Part shown: in pieces, positions 15,826-24,112 of the stretch
Position numbering within the stretch: the first letter of the stretch is position 1
How the letters are laid out: the number at the start of each line of letters is the position of its first letter
Assembly: GCA_024638565.1 (NCBI GenBank)
Contig: JAHEKC010000021.1
Span: 1 to 33,076 of the forward strand
DNA: 33,076 nt
Direction: 5' to 3'
Origin: Bacteroidota bacterium
Lineage (GTDB): Bacteria; Bacteroidota; Bacteroidia; AKYH767-A; OLB10
Translations under genes and position numbers: made by a program
Notes under the pieces: model-generated
The model's input: only the letters and a program-made list of their open reading frames with translations
Told to the model about the DNA's origin: nothing
The model's database searches: none

Positions 15826-17655
15826 ATGTCTGACATCATCCGTTTATTGCCTGATGCTGTTGCCAGCCAGATAGCGGCCGGTGAGGTGATCCAGCGCCCG
15901 GCATCTGCCCTGAAGGAGATGCTTGAGAATGCGGTGGACGCAGGGGCCCGGCAGGTACAGGTGATCGTCCGGGACGCCGGGAAAACGCTGGTCCAGGTGG
16001 TGGATGACGGGTGTGGCATGACGGAGAACGATGCACGCATGTCCTTTGAACGGCATGCGACAAGTAAGATCCGTAAAGCCGAAGACCTGTTTTTAATCAG
16101 GACCATGGGCTTCCGGGGTGAAGCACTTGCATCCATCGCCGCCATTGCGCAGGTGGAATTACGGACACGCAGAACGGAGGATGAAACCGGAATCCTGATC
16201 AGGATCGATGGCAGTGATGTGAAAAGCCAGGAAGTTGTTTCCTGCCCGCCCGGCACCTCCGTGTCGGTAAAGAACCTGTTCTTCAACATTCCGGCCCGGA
16301 GGAATTTTCTGAAATCCAATGCGGCCGAAACCAGGCATATCGTGGAAGAGTTTCACCGGGTAGCCATTGCCCACCCGGGCCTGGCTGTTTCCCTCCGGCA
16401 TGACGGCAACGAGGTTTACCGCCTCCTCGCCGGTAACCTGAGGCAGCGGATCACGGGCATCTTCGGTAAACCATATAACGAACGGCTCGTCCCCCTTGAA
16501 GAATCGTCGATGTCTGTCAAGATTTCCGGTTTTATCGCAAAGCCGCAGTTTGCCAGGAAGACACGGGGAGAACAGTACTTCTTCGTCAATGGCCGTTACG
16601 TCCGTGACCCTTACCTCAATCATGCGGTTTGCGGCGGTATGGATGAATTGCTGGCCACGGGAACCTATCCATCATACTTTATCAATATCGAAGCGGATCC
16701 GGCTCACCTCGATGTCAACATCCATCCCTCGAAAACGGAAGTTAAGTTTGATGACGAGCGGCTTGTTTATTCCGTCATGAAAGCCACGGTGAAACGGGCC
16801 CTTGGCCGGTTCAGTGTAACCCCCACCCTTGACTTCGAAAATGAGCGCGCCTTCGAGGTGCCGCTGGAAAAGGCAGGCCAGACACCGAAGCCACCGGCCA
16901 TCAGGGTAGACCGCAACTATAACCCGTTCACCGCGGATAAGCAGGAGGGAGGCGGCCGTGCCCCTGCCGGCTGGGAGCAAATGTTCCCGGAACGCGGCCA
17001 GGCGGCCAATGCCGGCGTGGAGACCCCCGGCCGGCTGAGCTTTGAAAGCAGTGAGCAGGCGTTCATCGCCGGTATGGCGGCGGAGCATTTCGGGACGATG
17101 GGACACCGGTACCTGGTGGTCCGAAAGCCCGGTGAGATCATGATCGCATCCAGATTCAGCGTTACCGAACGCATATATTACAGTGAGCTTTTGCGCCATG
17201 CCGGGAGTAATTCGGTCAGCCAGCAGGAGCTTTTTCCGCAGGCGGTCGGGTTTAATGCGGCTGATTTTACGCTGCTGAAGGAAATCGAGGCTGATGTGCA
17301 GCGGCTGGGATTTGATATCCGGGAATTCGGAAACAACACGTTTGTCGTGCATGGAATCCCTTCCGGTATGGAAAGCTCAGATACCAGGCGTGTGCTTGAA
17401 GAGGTATTGGAGGAATACAAGCACCATGCCACGACTTTTAAAAGCGCGAAAAAGGAAGCGATCGCCCGGGTGATCGCACGCAACCGGGCACGGCAGTCAC
17501 GGGATCCACTTTCTCCAGCGGAGGTAAAGGAGCTGGTGAATACACTTTTTGGAAGTGACAAGCCCTATTACGCGGTGGACGGTACCCAACTGTTTATACG
17601 GATTACCGAAGAGGAACTCAACGAGCGATTCCAGGCGCTCAGATCACAGGAATGA
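15826..17655 (+). CDS. mutL: DNA mismatch repair protein MutL
   Basis: MutL couples mismatch recognition by MutS to strand removal. The N-terminal GHKL ATPase is intact: KEMLENAVDAGA with Glu31 and Asn35, DDGCGM (60-65), FRGEALASIAAI (96-107) and GTSVSVKNLFFNIPARR (143-159). The dimerisation domain follows a variable linker (about 330-410). The C-terminal endonuclease motif DQHA(X)2E(X)4E reads SRFSVTERIYYSE near 442-454. The later cysteine motif and CPHGRP element are replaced by ARVIARNRARQSRD and YAVDGTQ (about 547-587). The protein therefore looks non-endonucleolytic, although the length of 609 residues is normal. Its stop overlaps the rhomboid start by four bases (ATGA). Confidence 0.96.
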   Translation: MSDIIRLLPDAVASQIAAGEVIQRPASALKEMLENAVDAGARQVQVIVRDAGKTLVQVVDDGCGMTENDARMSFERHATSKIRKAEDLFLIRTMGFRGEALASIAAIAQVELRTRRTEDETGILIRIDGSDVKSQEVVSCPPGTSVSVKNLFFNIPARRNFLKSNAAETRHIVEEFHRVAIAHPGLAVSLRHDGNEVYRLLAGNLRQRITGIFGKPYNERLVPLEESSMSVKISGFIAKPQFARKTRGEQYFFVNGRYVRDPYLNHAVCGGMDELLATGTYPSYFINIEADPAHLDVNIHPSKTEVKFDDERLVYSVMKATVKRALGRFSVTPTLDFENERAFEVPLEKAGQTPKPPAIRVDRNYNPFTADKQEGGGRAPAGWEQMFPERGQAANAGVETPGRLSFESSEQAFIAGMAAEHFGTMGHRYLVVRKPGEIMIASRFSVTERIYYSELLRHAGSNSVSQQELFPQAVGFNAADFTLLKEIEADVQRLGFDIREFGNNTFVVHGIPSGMESSDTRRVLEEVLEEYKHHATTFKSAKKEAIARVIARNRARQSRDPLSPAEVKELVNTLFGSDKPYYAVDGTQLFIRITEEELNERFQALRSQE

Positions 17656-18488
17656 GCTACCAGCAATTCAGGCCTTCTTCTTTCAAACTGCTACCTGATG
17701 TCGTTAAGAATCTGCTGATCATCAATTTCCTTCTTTTTCTCGCCAATTACGTTTTCGCGAGTAAGCTCGGGTTCAACCTGAATTTCAAGTACGGGTTGTA
17801 TTTCATAGGATCCGAAAATTTCTCCCCGATCCAGTTTGTCACACACCTGTTCCTTCATGGTGGGTTCTGGCACATCTTTTCGAATATGTTCGCCCTATGG
17901 ATGTTCGGCAATTTACTCGAGAACGTATGGGGTTCGAAGCGGTTCCTGGTTTATTATTTCTCATGCGGACTCGGAGCCGCTTTTATCCATATGCTGGCCA
18001 CCACGTGGGGCATGTACCAGTTGCAGATCGCCATCAATGAATACGCCCAGAGTCCCAATATTGTCGATTTCACGGCATTGGTGACTCAGCAAAACGTGGG
18101 CGGAGACCTGCTCATGCGGCTGGGAAACTTTCTCAGTCGCTGGCAAATGGAACCGGACAATCCTATCCTGGCCCGGCAGTCCGTGGAGGCCGTACAACAA
18201 CTGATGCAATACAAGGCGAACATTCCCACTGTTGGCGCGTCCGGTGCGGTATTCGGGGTATTGCTGGCATTTGGCATGTTGTTCCCAAACACGCTGATAT
18301 ACCTTTATTTTGCCATTCCCATCAAGGCCAAGTACTTTGTGATTTTCTACGGGCTGTTTGAACTGTATGCCGGCTTTCAGAACAACCCCGGTGACAACAT
18401 TGCGCATTTTGCACACCTTGGTGGCATGCTGTTCGGTTTTATCCTGATCAAGATCTGGAATAAACGACGCCGCAAGGACTTTTTCTGA
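17652..18488 (+). CDS. Rhomboid family intramembrane serine protease
   Basis: A 278-residue integral membrane protein. The catalytic serine is Ser197 in GASGAVFG and the catalytic histidine His255 in HFAHLGGMLFG, the standard rhomboid dyad. The L1/TM2 signature HGGFWHIFSNMFALWMFG is at about 69-86. Between the third and fourth helices there is an unusually long hydrophilic stretch (about 122-190), larger than in E. coli GlpG. The gene overlaps mutL by four bases, an arrangement common in Bacteroidota. Substrates cannot be predicted. No clear terminator of its own is seen before the convergent cold-shock gene. Confidence 0.93.
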   Translation: MSYQQFRPSSFKLLPDVVKNLLIINFLLFLANYVFASKLGFNLNFKYGLYFIGSENFSPIQFVTHLFLHGGFWHIFSNMFALWMFGNLLENVWGSKRFLVYYFSCGLGAAFIHMLATTWGMYQLQIAINEYAQSPNIVDFTALVTQQNVGGDLLMRLGNFLSRWQMEPDNPILARQSVEAVQQLMQYKANIPTVGASGAVFGVLLAFGMLFPNTLIYLYFAIPIKAKYFVIFYGLFELYAGFQNNPGDNIAHFAHLGGMLFGFILIKIWNKRRRKDFF

Positions 18489-18550
18489 ATCTTACTTCCG
18501 GAACCGGGAACGTTACTTCACCAAGGTTGCAGCACAGCGCGTTTGGCCAT

Positions 18551-18577
18551 AAAAAAACCCCGGTGCAAACCGGGGTT
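18551..18577 (-). terminator. Intrinsic terminator of the cold-shock gene
   Basis: On the minus strand, AACCCCGGT and ACCGGGGTT (18569-18577 and 18556-18564) pair perfectly around a four-base loop, followed by a run of seven T. It lies 22 bases after the stop codon at 18599. It could also act, less well, on the convergent rhomboid transcript. Confidence 0.9.
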
Positions 18578-18598
18578 CAGCAAAATGTTATCCGGGGA

Positions 18599-18874
18599 TT
18601 ACATGCCACCATCACCGCCTTCGCCTCCTGCATCGCCGCCCATGCTATCCGAGTCGGCCGCAGTGTCACCCGAATCAGTGGCATCAGCCTTTTTGACACT
18701 GACCGCGTTGGGGCCCTTCTTGCCATCGGCCAGGTCAAAGGTCACCGCATCATCATCCCTGATCTTATCAACAAGTCCTGTATGGTGGACAAAAATTTCT
18801 TCTTGGGTTTCGTCGTCTACAATAAACCCGTAGCCCTTCGATTGGTTAAAAAACTTCACTTTACCTGTTTTCAT
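18599..18874 (-). CDS. Cold-shock domain protein with acidic glycine-rich tail
   Basis: A 91-residue protein. Residues 1-66 are a cold-shock domain with RNP1 (KGYGFI, 13-18) and RNP2 (EIFVHH, 26-31), so it binds single-stranded RNA or DNA. Residues 68-91 form a disordered tail rich in Asp, Ser and Gly (DADSDS-like, then GGDAGGEGGDGGM), which is longer and more acidic than in E. coli CspA. It has an exact -7 box 32 bases upstream and a strong terminator behind it, so it is monocistronic. Its short leader (about 25 bases) argues against the long thermosensing leader of E. coli cspA. Confidence 0.94.
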   Translation of the reverse strand: MKTGKVKFFNQSKGYGFIVDDETQEEIFVHHTGLVDKIRDDDAVTFDLADGKKGPNAVSVKKADATDSGDTAADSDSMGGDAGGEGGDGGM

Positions 18875-18878
18875 TGAT

Positions 18879-18886
18879 TAAATTTG
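18879..18886 (+). promoter_or_regulatory. Candidate -7 box for the adenine deaminase gene
   Basis: TAAATTTG matches TAnnTTTG exactly, 72 bases before the TTG start. It lies inside the presumed leader of the divergent cold-shock gene. Confidence 0.5.
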
Positions 18887-18905
18887 TTAGTGTTAGATAT
18901 GAATA

Positions 18906-18913
18906 CAAAGGTA
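18906..18913 (-). promoter_or_regulatory. Candidate -7 box for the cold-shock gene
   Basis: Minus strand TACCTTTG matches TAnnTTTG exactly, 32 bases before the ATG at 18874. Confidence 0.6.
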
Positions 18914-18957
18914 TTATTTCCGCCCACCCGGCCTAGTGATTTTAAAATTTTATTGAC

Positions 18958-20583
18958 TTGAAAAACAGCCTGGAAGCCAACATATGGGATCCCGCACGAG
19001 GGAAATGCACCGGGGGAAGGCTCGAATGGAGCGGTGGCAGGATCACACAAGTCACATGGACCAACCGCACGTATGACCGATATGTGCTTCCGGGATTCAT
19101 TGACGCACATGTACACATTGAAAGTTCAATGGTCACGCCATATGAGTTCTCCAGGATAGCACTTGTACACGGCACGGTTGCCACGGTAAGCGACCCGCAT
19201 GAGATTGCCAATGTCTGCGGCGTCAGTGGAATTGAGTTTATGCTGGACAATGCCGCTCAAACACCTATGAAGTTTTTTTTCGGTGTGCCATCATGTGTTC
19301 CGGCTACCGGATTTGAAACCACGGGCGCACACCTGGACAGCAAGACAGTGGGAGAATTGTTGCGGCGTGACAACCTGTACTACCTGTCCGAAATGATGAA
19401 TTACCCGGGCGTGCTGTCGGAAGACCCGGAGGTATGGCGGAAAATCCGGCTGGCACGGGAACTTGGTAAACCAGTCGACGGACATGCGCCCGGCCTTACG
19501 GGAGCGGACGCGGCCAGGTACATTGATGCCGGTATCACCACGGATCATGAATGTGTTTCGCTCGAGGAAGCTGAATTCAAACGGGCGAACGGGATGAAGA
19601 TCCTTATCAGGGAGGGGTCCGCAGCCAGGAATTTCGACGCACTGCATACACTTATCCGTGATCATCCCGAATCGTGCATGCTTTGCAGTGACGATAAACA
19701 CCCTGACGACCTGCTGGCGGGCCATATCAACAAGCTGGCTGCCCGGGCCGTTTTGATCGGACATGATCCCATCGACGTCATTCGTTGCGCATGCATGAAC
19801 CCGGTTATCCACTACGGGCTGCCTGTCGGCCAGCTCCGGACCGGCGATGCAGCGGATTTTATAGTGGTCTCCGACCTGCATTCGTTTGACGTGCTGCAAA
19901 CCTGGGTAGACGGTAAACTGGTAGCCGAGCATGGCAGGTGCATCCTGCCGGCCATGCCACAACCGGTTATCAATGCATTCAATTGCGAACCGAAACAGCC
20001 TGTTGATTTCCGGGTGGCGGATGCCGGTGGCCCCCTCCGGGTGATTGAGGCGGCAGACGGACAGCTGATAACGCGTGAGGCGTTCCACGAGGCTGCTATC
20101 CGTGACGGTCTCCTGGTACAGGATCCCGAACGGGACCTGCTCAAGGTTGCCGTGGTCAACCGTTACCGCAATGCCCCGCCTGCCGTGTCTTTCATTACGA
20201 ATGTCGGGCTGAAACGCGGTGCCATTGCCGGAACGGTGGCACATGACTCCCACAACATCATAGCGGTTGGTGCCGATGATGAAAGCCTTTGCCGCGCGGT
20301 GAACCTGGTGATCGGTTGCCGCGGCGGGCTGTCATGCGTGGATGGGGAGAAGACAAAGGTGCTGCCCCTTCCCGTGGCGGGGCTGATGAGCGACCGGCCG
20401 TGCGACGAAACCGGAAAGGCCTATGCGGAAATCACCGCCATGGCACATTCACTGGGCAGCGGGCTCCGTGCGCCTTACATGACCCTGTCCTTCATGGCCC
20501 TCCTCGTGATCCCGGACCTGAAATTGTCCGACAAAGGGTTGTTCAGCGGAAAGAAGTTCGCATTCGTAAACCTGCAGGGTTGA
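18958..20583 (+). CDS. ade: Adenine deaminase
   Basis: This amidohydrolase of 541 residues converts adenine to hypoxanthine in purine salvage. The family signatures are PGFIDAHVHIESSM with metal-binding His51 and His53, VSDPHEIANVCG, DGHAPG with His176, TDHECVS with His197, and the CSDDKHPDDL block. The C-terminal part has GAIAGTVAHDSHNIIAVG, characteristic of the Ade family rather than other amidohydrolases. The start is a TTG: an in-frame stop at 18943-18945 leaves only TTG 18958 (or an unlikely ATT at 18952), and the first in-frame ATG would delete the metal site. It is convergent with pdhC and divergent from the cold-shock gene. Confidence 0.94.
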   Translation: MKNSLEANIWDPARGKCTGGRLEWSGGRITQVTWTNRTYDRYVLPGFIDAHVHIESSMVTPYEFSRIALVHGTVATVSDPHEIANVCGVSGIEFMLDNAAQTPMKFFFGVPSCVPATGFETTGAHLDSKTVGELLRRDNLYYLSEMMNYPGVLSEDPEVWRKIRLARELGKPVDGHAPGLTGADAARYIDAGITTDHECVSLEEAEFKRANGMKILIREGSAARNFDALHTLIRDHPESCMLCSDDKHPDDLLAGHINKLAARAVLIGHDPIDVIRCACMNPVIHYGLPVGQLRTGDAADFIVVSDLHSFDVLQTWVDGKLVAEHGRCILPAMPQPVINAFNCEPKQPVDFRVADAGGPLRVIEAADGQLITREAFHEAAIRDGLLVQDPERDLLKVAVVNRYRNAPPAVSFITNVGLKRGAIAGTVAHDSHNIIAVGADDESLCRAVNLVIGCRGGLSCVDGEKTKVLPLPVAGLMSDRPCDETGKAYAEITAMAHSLGSGLRAPYMTLSFMALLVIPDLKLSDKGLFSGKKFAFVNLQG

Positions 20584-20648
20584 GGTTTTCGGTTCGCGGA
20601 TCCGTCCGGCAGGCGGCGTTCAGGGTTGCGGATTCCAGGTCCCTGAAC

Positions 20649-21944
20649 TCAAATTGAAGCCTGTCCAAGCAGGATCACCGGATTCTCCAAAAAGGCCCTG
20701 AAAGTTTGCAGGAACTTCGAACCGGTGACCCCATCCACGATACGGTGGTCACATGAAAGCGTAACCTTCATTACATTGCCGGCACGCAGCTTGCCGTCAC
20801 GCATGGTAGGTACCGCACGAATGGTACCCACTGCCATGATGCAGGCGTCCGGCGGGTTGATAATGGCAGTAAACTCCTCGATCCCGTACATGCCCAGGTT
20901 TGAAATGGTAAAAGTGTTTCCTTCCCAATCGGCAGGCTGCAGTTTCTTGTCGCGGGCCCTTGTCGCCAGCTCTTTGACCTCCCCGGCAATTTCGCTCAGT
21001 GTTTTCTGGTCTGCAAAGCGTACGACTGGTACCAGCAGCCCCTCGTCCACCCCTACGGCAACGCCCACATGCACATGGTGGTGCCTGTAGATGGTTTCAC
21101 CCATCCAGGATGCGTTTACCTCCGGGTGCTGCCGCAGGGCAGCGGCTGCAGCCTTGATGACGAAATCGTTGTATGAGATCTTCACGTCCTGCACCTTGTT
21201 TACGCTTTCACGGGCATCCACACAGCGGTCCATGTTGATTTCCATGGTGAGGTAAAAATGAGGTGCGCTGTACTTGCTTTCCGTCAACCGTTTGGCAATG
21301 GTCTTGCGCATCTGGGACACGGGCAGTTCATCATGCCCCTCTTTTTCCTGTCGGACAGGACTTGTGCTGACAACATTACCCGGCTTGAACCATTCTATAT
21401 CGCGTTTAACCACCCGGCCTGCATCTCCCGTGCCCACCAGCCGTGAAAGGTCGATGCCTTTCTCCCGCGCCAGGCGCCGGGCAAGCGGGGATGCTTTCAC
21501 CCCGGCCTGTTCGGCTGGCGCTGCCCCCGGGGCTGATGGTACGGCAGGCGGCGTTTTATAATCCGCTGCAGGCTGTTTCGTTTCCGCCACACCGGCGCCA
21601 TTGGAAGCCGCTGCTTCTGGCGTTGCCTTTGCTGCCGGTTCCTTCACGGGTCCGGCTTCGGCCTGTTTCTGTTCCTCCTCCTTTAACAGGGCCTTGTAGT
21701 CTTCTCCCTTTTCACCAAGGATCGCCAGGATGCCGTCGACGGGTGCGGCCTGGCCTTCCTTCACGCCCTGGTACAGCAGCGTACCGGACTGGTACGACTC
21801 GAATTCCATGGTCGCCTTATCCGTTTCGATTTCCGCCACCAGGTCTCCGGAATTAACGGGGTCTCCGACTTTCTTATGCCATTTGGCGACCACACCTTCC
21901 GTCATGGTGTCGCTCATTTTGGGCATGCGTACGATTTCAGCCAT
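20649..21944 (-). CDS. pdhC: Pyruvate dehydrogenase E2, dihydrolipoamide acetyltransferase
   Basis: E2 forms the core of the pyruvate dehydrogenase complex and transfers acetyl groups to CoA. The 431-residue protein has one N-terminal lipoyl domain with the lipoylated Lys43 in ETDKATME, then an Ala/Pro/Glu-rich flexible linker (about 85-140). A peripheral-subunit-binding domain follows (ASPLARRLAREKGIDLSRLVG, about 151-171), then the catalytic acetyltransferase domain ending in CDHRIVDGVTGSKFL, which holds the DHRxxDG active site. It follows pdhA by 59 bases on the same strand. No E1-beta or E3 gene is adjacent. The pairing with pdhA makes pyruvate rather than 2-oxoglutarate the likely substrate. 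Confidence 0.94.
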   Translation of the reverse strand: MAEIVRMPKMSDTMTEGVVAKWHKKVGDPVNSGDLVAEIETDKATMEFESYQSGTLLYQGVKEGQAAPVDGILAILGEKGEDYKALLKEEEQKQAEAGPVKEPAAKATPEAAASNGAGVAETKQPAADYKTPPAVPSAPGAAPAEQAGVKASPLARRLAREKGIDLSRLVGTGDAGRVVKRDIEWFKPGNVVSTSPVRQEKEGHDELPVSQMRKTIAKRLTESKYSAPHFYLTMEINMDRCVDARESVNKVQDVKISYNDFVIKAAAAALRQHPEVNASWMGETIYRHHHVHVGVAVGVDEGLLVPVVRFADQKTLSEIAGEVKELATRARDKKLQPADWEGNTFTISNLGMYGIEEFTAIINPPDACIMAVGTIRAVPTMRDGKLRAGNVMKVTLSCDHRIVDGVTGSKFLQTFRAFLENPVILLGQASI

Positions 21945-22003
21945 GGATATTCAAGTAAAAGTTAAAATCCGGTTTATCGGTCCGTTGCAGTTTCCGGCCT
22001 TCT

Positions 22004-23032
22004 TCAATCCCTGATAAAGGGGTAATCATCCTGCTTGTACACGTCCTTGTAAAGTTCGCTGGCATCCGGGTATTCCGATTCCTCGGCGAATTTCACGCTG
22101 TCTTTTACCGTATCCGCCACTTTCGATACGATCCCTTCAATTTCCTTTTCAGATGCCAGCTTCCTTTTCCGGATCGTTTCCAGCACCTTGTTCAGCGGAT
22201 CCTTGGACTTGAAGTCTTCCACCTCCTGCTTGCTGCGGTACTTGGCGGGATCGCTCATGGAATGCCCTTTGTACCTGTAGGTATTCACCTCCAGCAGGTA
22301 AGGACCCTTGCCACCCCGCACATGATCAGCGGCCCGTTTCATGGCCCGGTGAACCTCTTCGACATTCATGCCATCCACCGGCTCTGCCGGCATGTCATAG
22401 GCTTCCCCTATGGTATAGAGTTCGGTGACGTTGCTGGTACGGGCAACGGAAGTGCCCATGGCATAGTGGTTATTCTCTATAATATAGATAACGGGAAGCT
22501 TCCAGAGCATGGACATGTTAAACGCTTCGTGCAGGGCGCCCTGCCGGACGGCCCCATCACCCATGTAACATGCACAGAGTTTGCCGGAAGCACGATACTG
22601 TTCCGCGAACGCGATCCCGGCACCCAGCGGAATCTGACCGCCCACAATCCCATGACCTCCGAAGAAACGGTGTTCCTTCGAAAAAAGGTGCATGCTGCCG
22701 CCCTTGCCTTTGCTGCATCCTGTGGCTTTGCCAAAGAGCTCGGCCATCACAGCCCGGGCGGGAACCCCCTTGCCGATGGCATGTGCATGGTCACGGTAAG
22801 CGGTCACCATGGCATCTTCCGGGTCCAGGGCGCTGATCGCTCCTGCCACCACGGCTTCCTGGCCAATATAAAGGTGACAAAACCCGCGAATTTTCTGAAG
22901 GCCGTAAAGCTGCCCGGCTTTTTCCTCGAATCGCCGCATAAGCAACATGGATTCATACCATCGCAGGTAGGTCTTCTTGCCGAATTCGTTCTTTCCGGAC
23001 TTCATTTTTTGCTTGGCAGCGGCGGTGCTCAT
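22004..23032 (-). CDS. pdhA: Pyruvate dehydrogenase E1 alpha subunit
   Basis: The 342-residue thiamine-diphosphate enzyme subunit decarboxylates pyruvate together with E1-beta, which is not encoded here. The ThDP-binding motif runs from GDGAVRQGALHEAFNMS to IENNHYAMG, and the phosphorylation-loop-like region YRYKGHSMSDPAKYRSK is present. The N-terminal MLLMRRFEEKAGQLYG and HLYIGQEAVVAG blocks are typical of E1-alpha. A near-consensus -7 box (minus strand TATATTTA, 23040-23047) sits seven bases before the ATG, so the mRNA would have almost no leader. pdhC follows on the same strand. The product is cytoplasmic. Confidence 0.95.
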   Translation of the reverse strand: MSTAAAKQKMKSGKNEFGKKTYLRWYESMLLMRRFEEKAGQLYGLQKIRGFCHLYIGQEAVVAGAISALDPEDAMVTAYRDHAHAIGKGVPARAVMAELFGKATGCSKGKGGSMHLFSKEHRFFGGHGIVGGQIPLGAGIAFAEQYRASGKLCACYMGDGAVRQGALHEAFNMSMLWKLPVIYIIENNHYAMGTSVARTSNVTELYTIGEAYDMPAEPVDGMNVEEVHRAMKRAADHVRGGKGPYLLEVNTYRYKGHSMSDPAKYRSKQEVEDFKSKDPLNKVLETIRKRKLASEKEIEGIVSKVADTVKDSVKFAEESEYPDASELYKDVYKQDDYPFIRD

Positions 23033-23082
23033 GAGGCGGTAAATATACGGCGTTATCGCCTAAGCGACCGTTTCATCGCCTG

Positions 23083-23571
23083 TCAGGCGCCCGGTGACAG
23101 GTGCCCGGGGCTAAAGCAAAACGGGAGCAGGTTCCGGATGGAGGGAGATACAATAATGCTTCCATCCGCATCTTTCATGATCAGGCGGATGTTTTGCCCG
23201 GTCCGGTATTCAATCTCCAGCAATGCCTGCCGGCAGGAACCGCAGGGCGTGACGGGCCCGGGCTGATCGCCGTGCAGTGCTGCTACAGCCACCGTATCGA
23301 ATGGCACGTCCGGCCAGGCATGCGATGCATGAAATGCAGCCACACGTTCGGCACACAGGCCGTCGGGATAGGCCGCGTTTTCCTGGTTGCTGCCTTGAAC
23401 GATGGTTCCGTTTCCCAGGCGTATGGCCGTCCCGACCCGAAAGCGGGAATAGGGAGCGTAGGCCGCACGGGCAGCAGATTCCGCTTCTGCAAGCAGGTGG
23501 ACGTCATCCCCCGGCAACCCGGAAGCGTCGGCATGTTTTTCAAACAGGATTTCTGTCCGTTCCCGGCTCAT
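23083..23571 (-). CDS. cdd: Cytidine deaminase
   Basis: This enzyme deaminates cytidine and deoxycytidine to uridine in pyrimidine salvage. The 162-residue product has the zinc site of the small tetrameric family: the CAE motif in YPDGLCAERVA, with the proton-shuttling glutamate, and PCGSCRQ with the other two cysteines. AAYAPYSRFRVGTAI near 34-48 is the usual N-terminal block. Its ATG overlaps the ispF stop by four bases (ATGA), so the two genes are translationally coupled. pdhA begins 51 bases downstream on the same strand. Confidence 0.95.
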   Translation of the reverse strand: MSRERTEILFEKHADASGLPGDDVHLLAEAESAARAAYAPYSRFRVGTAIRLGNGTIVQGSNQENAAYPDGLCAERVAAFHASHAWPDVPFDTVAVAALHGDQPGPVTPCGSCRQALLEIEYRTGQNIRLIMKDADGSIIVSPSIRNLLPFCFSPGHLSPGA

Positions 23572-24053
23572 TTTTCAATACGGTTGATAAGCACAACGGC
23601 ATAGGCGGTGACACCTTCGCCCCGCCCGACAGGGCCCATCTTTTCGTTGGTTGTCGCCTTTATGGACACGTCACCACTTTCGATACCAATGGATGCTGCA
23701 ATGACTTTTTGCATTTCCGGCACGTGGGGGTTGACCTTTGGTTCTTCGAGCAATACCGTGCTGTCAATGTTGGATACACTATACCGGTGGTCTGCGAGGA
23801 GCCGGGTCACCTCCCTGAGCAGGGAAAGGCTGTCCGCATCTTTGTATTTCGCATCCGTATCCGGGAAATGGTGACCGATATCGCGCAGGTTGCATGCGCC
23901 CAGCATCGCATCACAGATGGCATGCACCAGCGCATCCGCATCAGAATGACCGGTGGGTCCCTTGTCATGAGGTATGGTTACGCCCCCTAGCCGAAAAGGA
24001 CGACCCTCGACCAGGACATGCGTGTCGTACCCGAAACCGATCCTGAATTTCAC
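23568..24053 (-). CDS. ispF: 2-C-methyl-D-erythritol 2,4-cyclodiphosphate synthase
   Basis: IspF closes the cyclodiphosphate ring in the MEP pathway of isoprenoid synthesis. The 161-residue protein starts FRIGFGYDTHVL with metal ligands Asp10 and His12. It contains GHSDADALVHAICDAMLGA and IGHHFPDTD, and ends with the VSIKATTNEKMGPVGRGEGVTAYAVVL block of the family. The start is GTG at 24053, fixed by the family N-terminus. An exact -7 box ends five bases upstream, so the transcript may be leaderless. The stop overlaps the cdd start. Its place between porV and cdd is not functionally explained. Confidence 0.96.
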   Translation of the reverse strand: MKFRIGFGYDTHVLVEGRPFRLGGVTIPHDKGPTGHSDADALVHAICDAMLGACNLRDIGHHFPDTDAKYKDADSLSLLREVTRLLADHRYSVSNIDSTVLLEEPKVNPHVPEMQKVIAASIGIESGDVSIKATTNEKMGPVGRGEGVTAYAVVLINRIEK

Positions 24054-24057
24054 GAAG

Positions 24058-24065
24058 CAAAAGTA
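24058..24065 (-). promoter_or_regulatory. Candidate -7 box for ispF-cdd (leaderless spacing)
   Basis: Minus strand TACTTTTG matches TAnnTTTG. Only four bases (CTTC) separate it from the GTG start of ispF, close to where transcription itself should begin. Confidence 0.5.
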
Positions 24066-24112
24066 GTCAACCCCCGCCGTTCAGGCCGGGATAGGCAGAA
24101 GGCACGTATGGG

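Noticed and set aside
18527-18877. 116-residue plus-strand frame over the cold-shock gene
   Set aside because: It is antisense to a clear cold-shock domain and runs through its terminator.
19291-20253. 320-residue frame antisense to adenine deaminase
   Set aside because: Shadow of ade; no recognisable domains.
20618-20648. Inverted repeat GTTCAGGG/CCCTGAAC between the convergent ade and pdhC genes
   Set aside because: The loop is 15 bases and no T-run follows on either strand, so it is not called a terminator.
22262-23266. 334-residue frame antisense to pdhA and cdd
   Set aside because: It is a shadow of two well-identified genes; long antisense frames arise from codon bias in G+C-balanced DNA.
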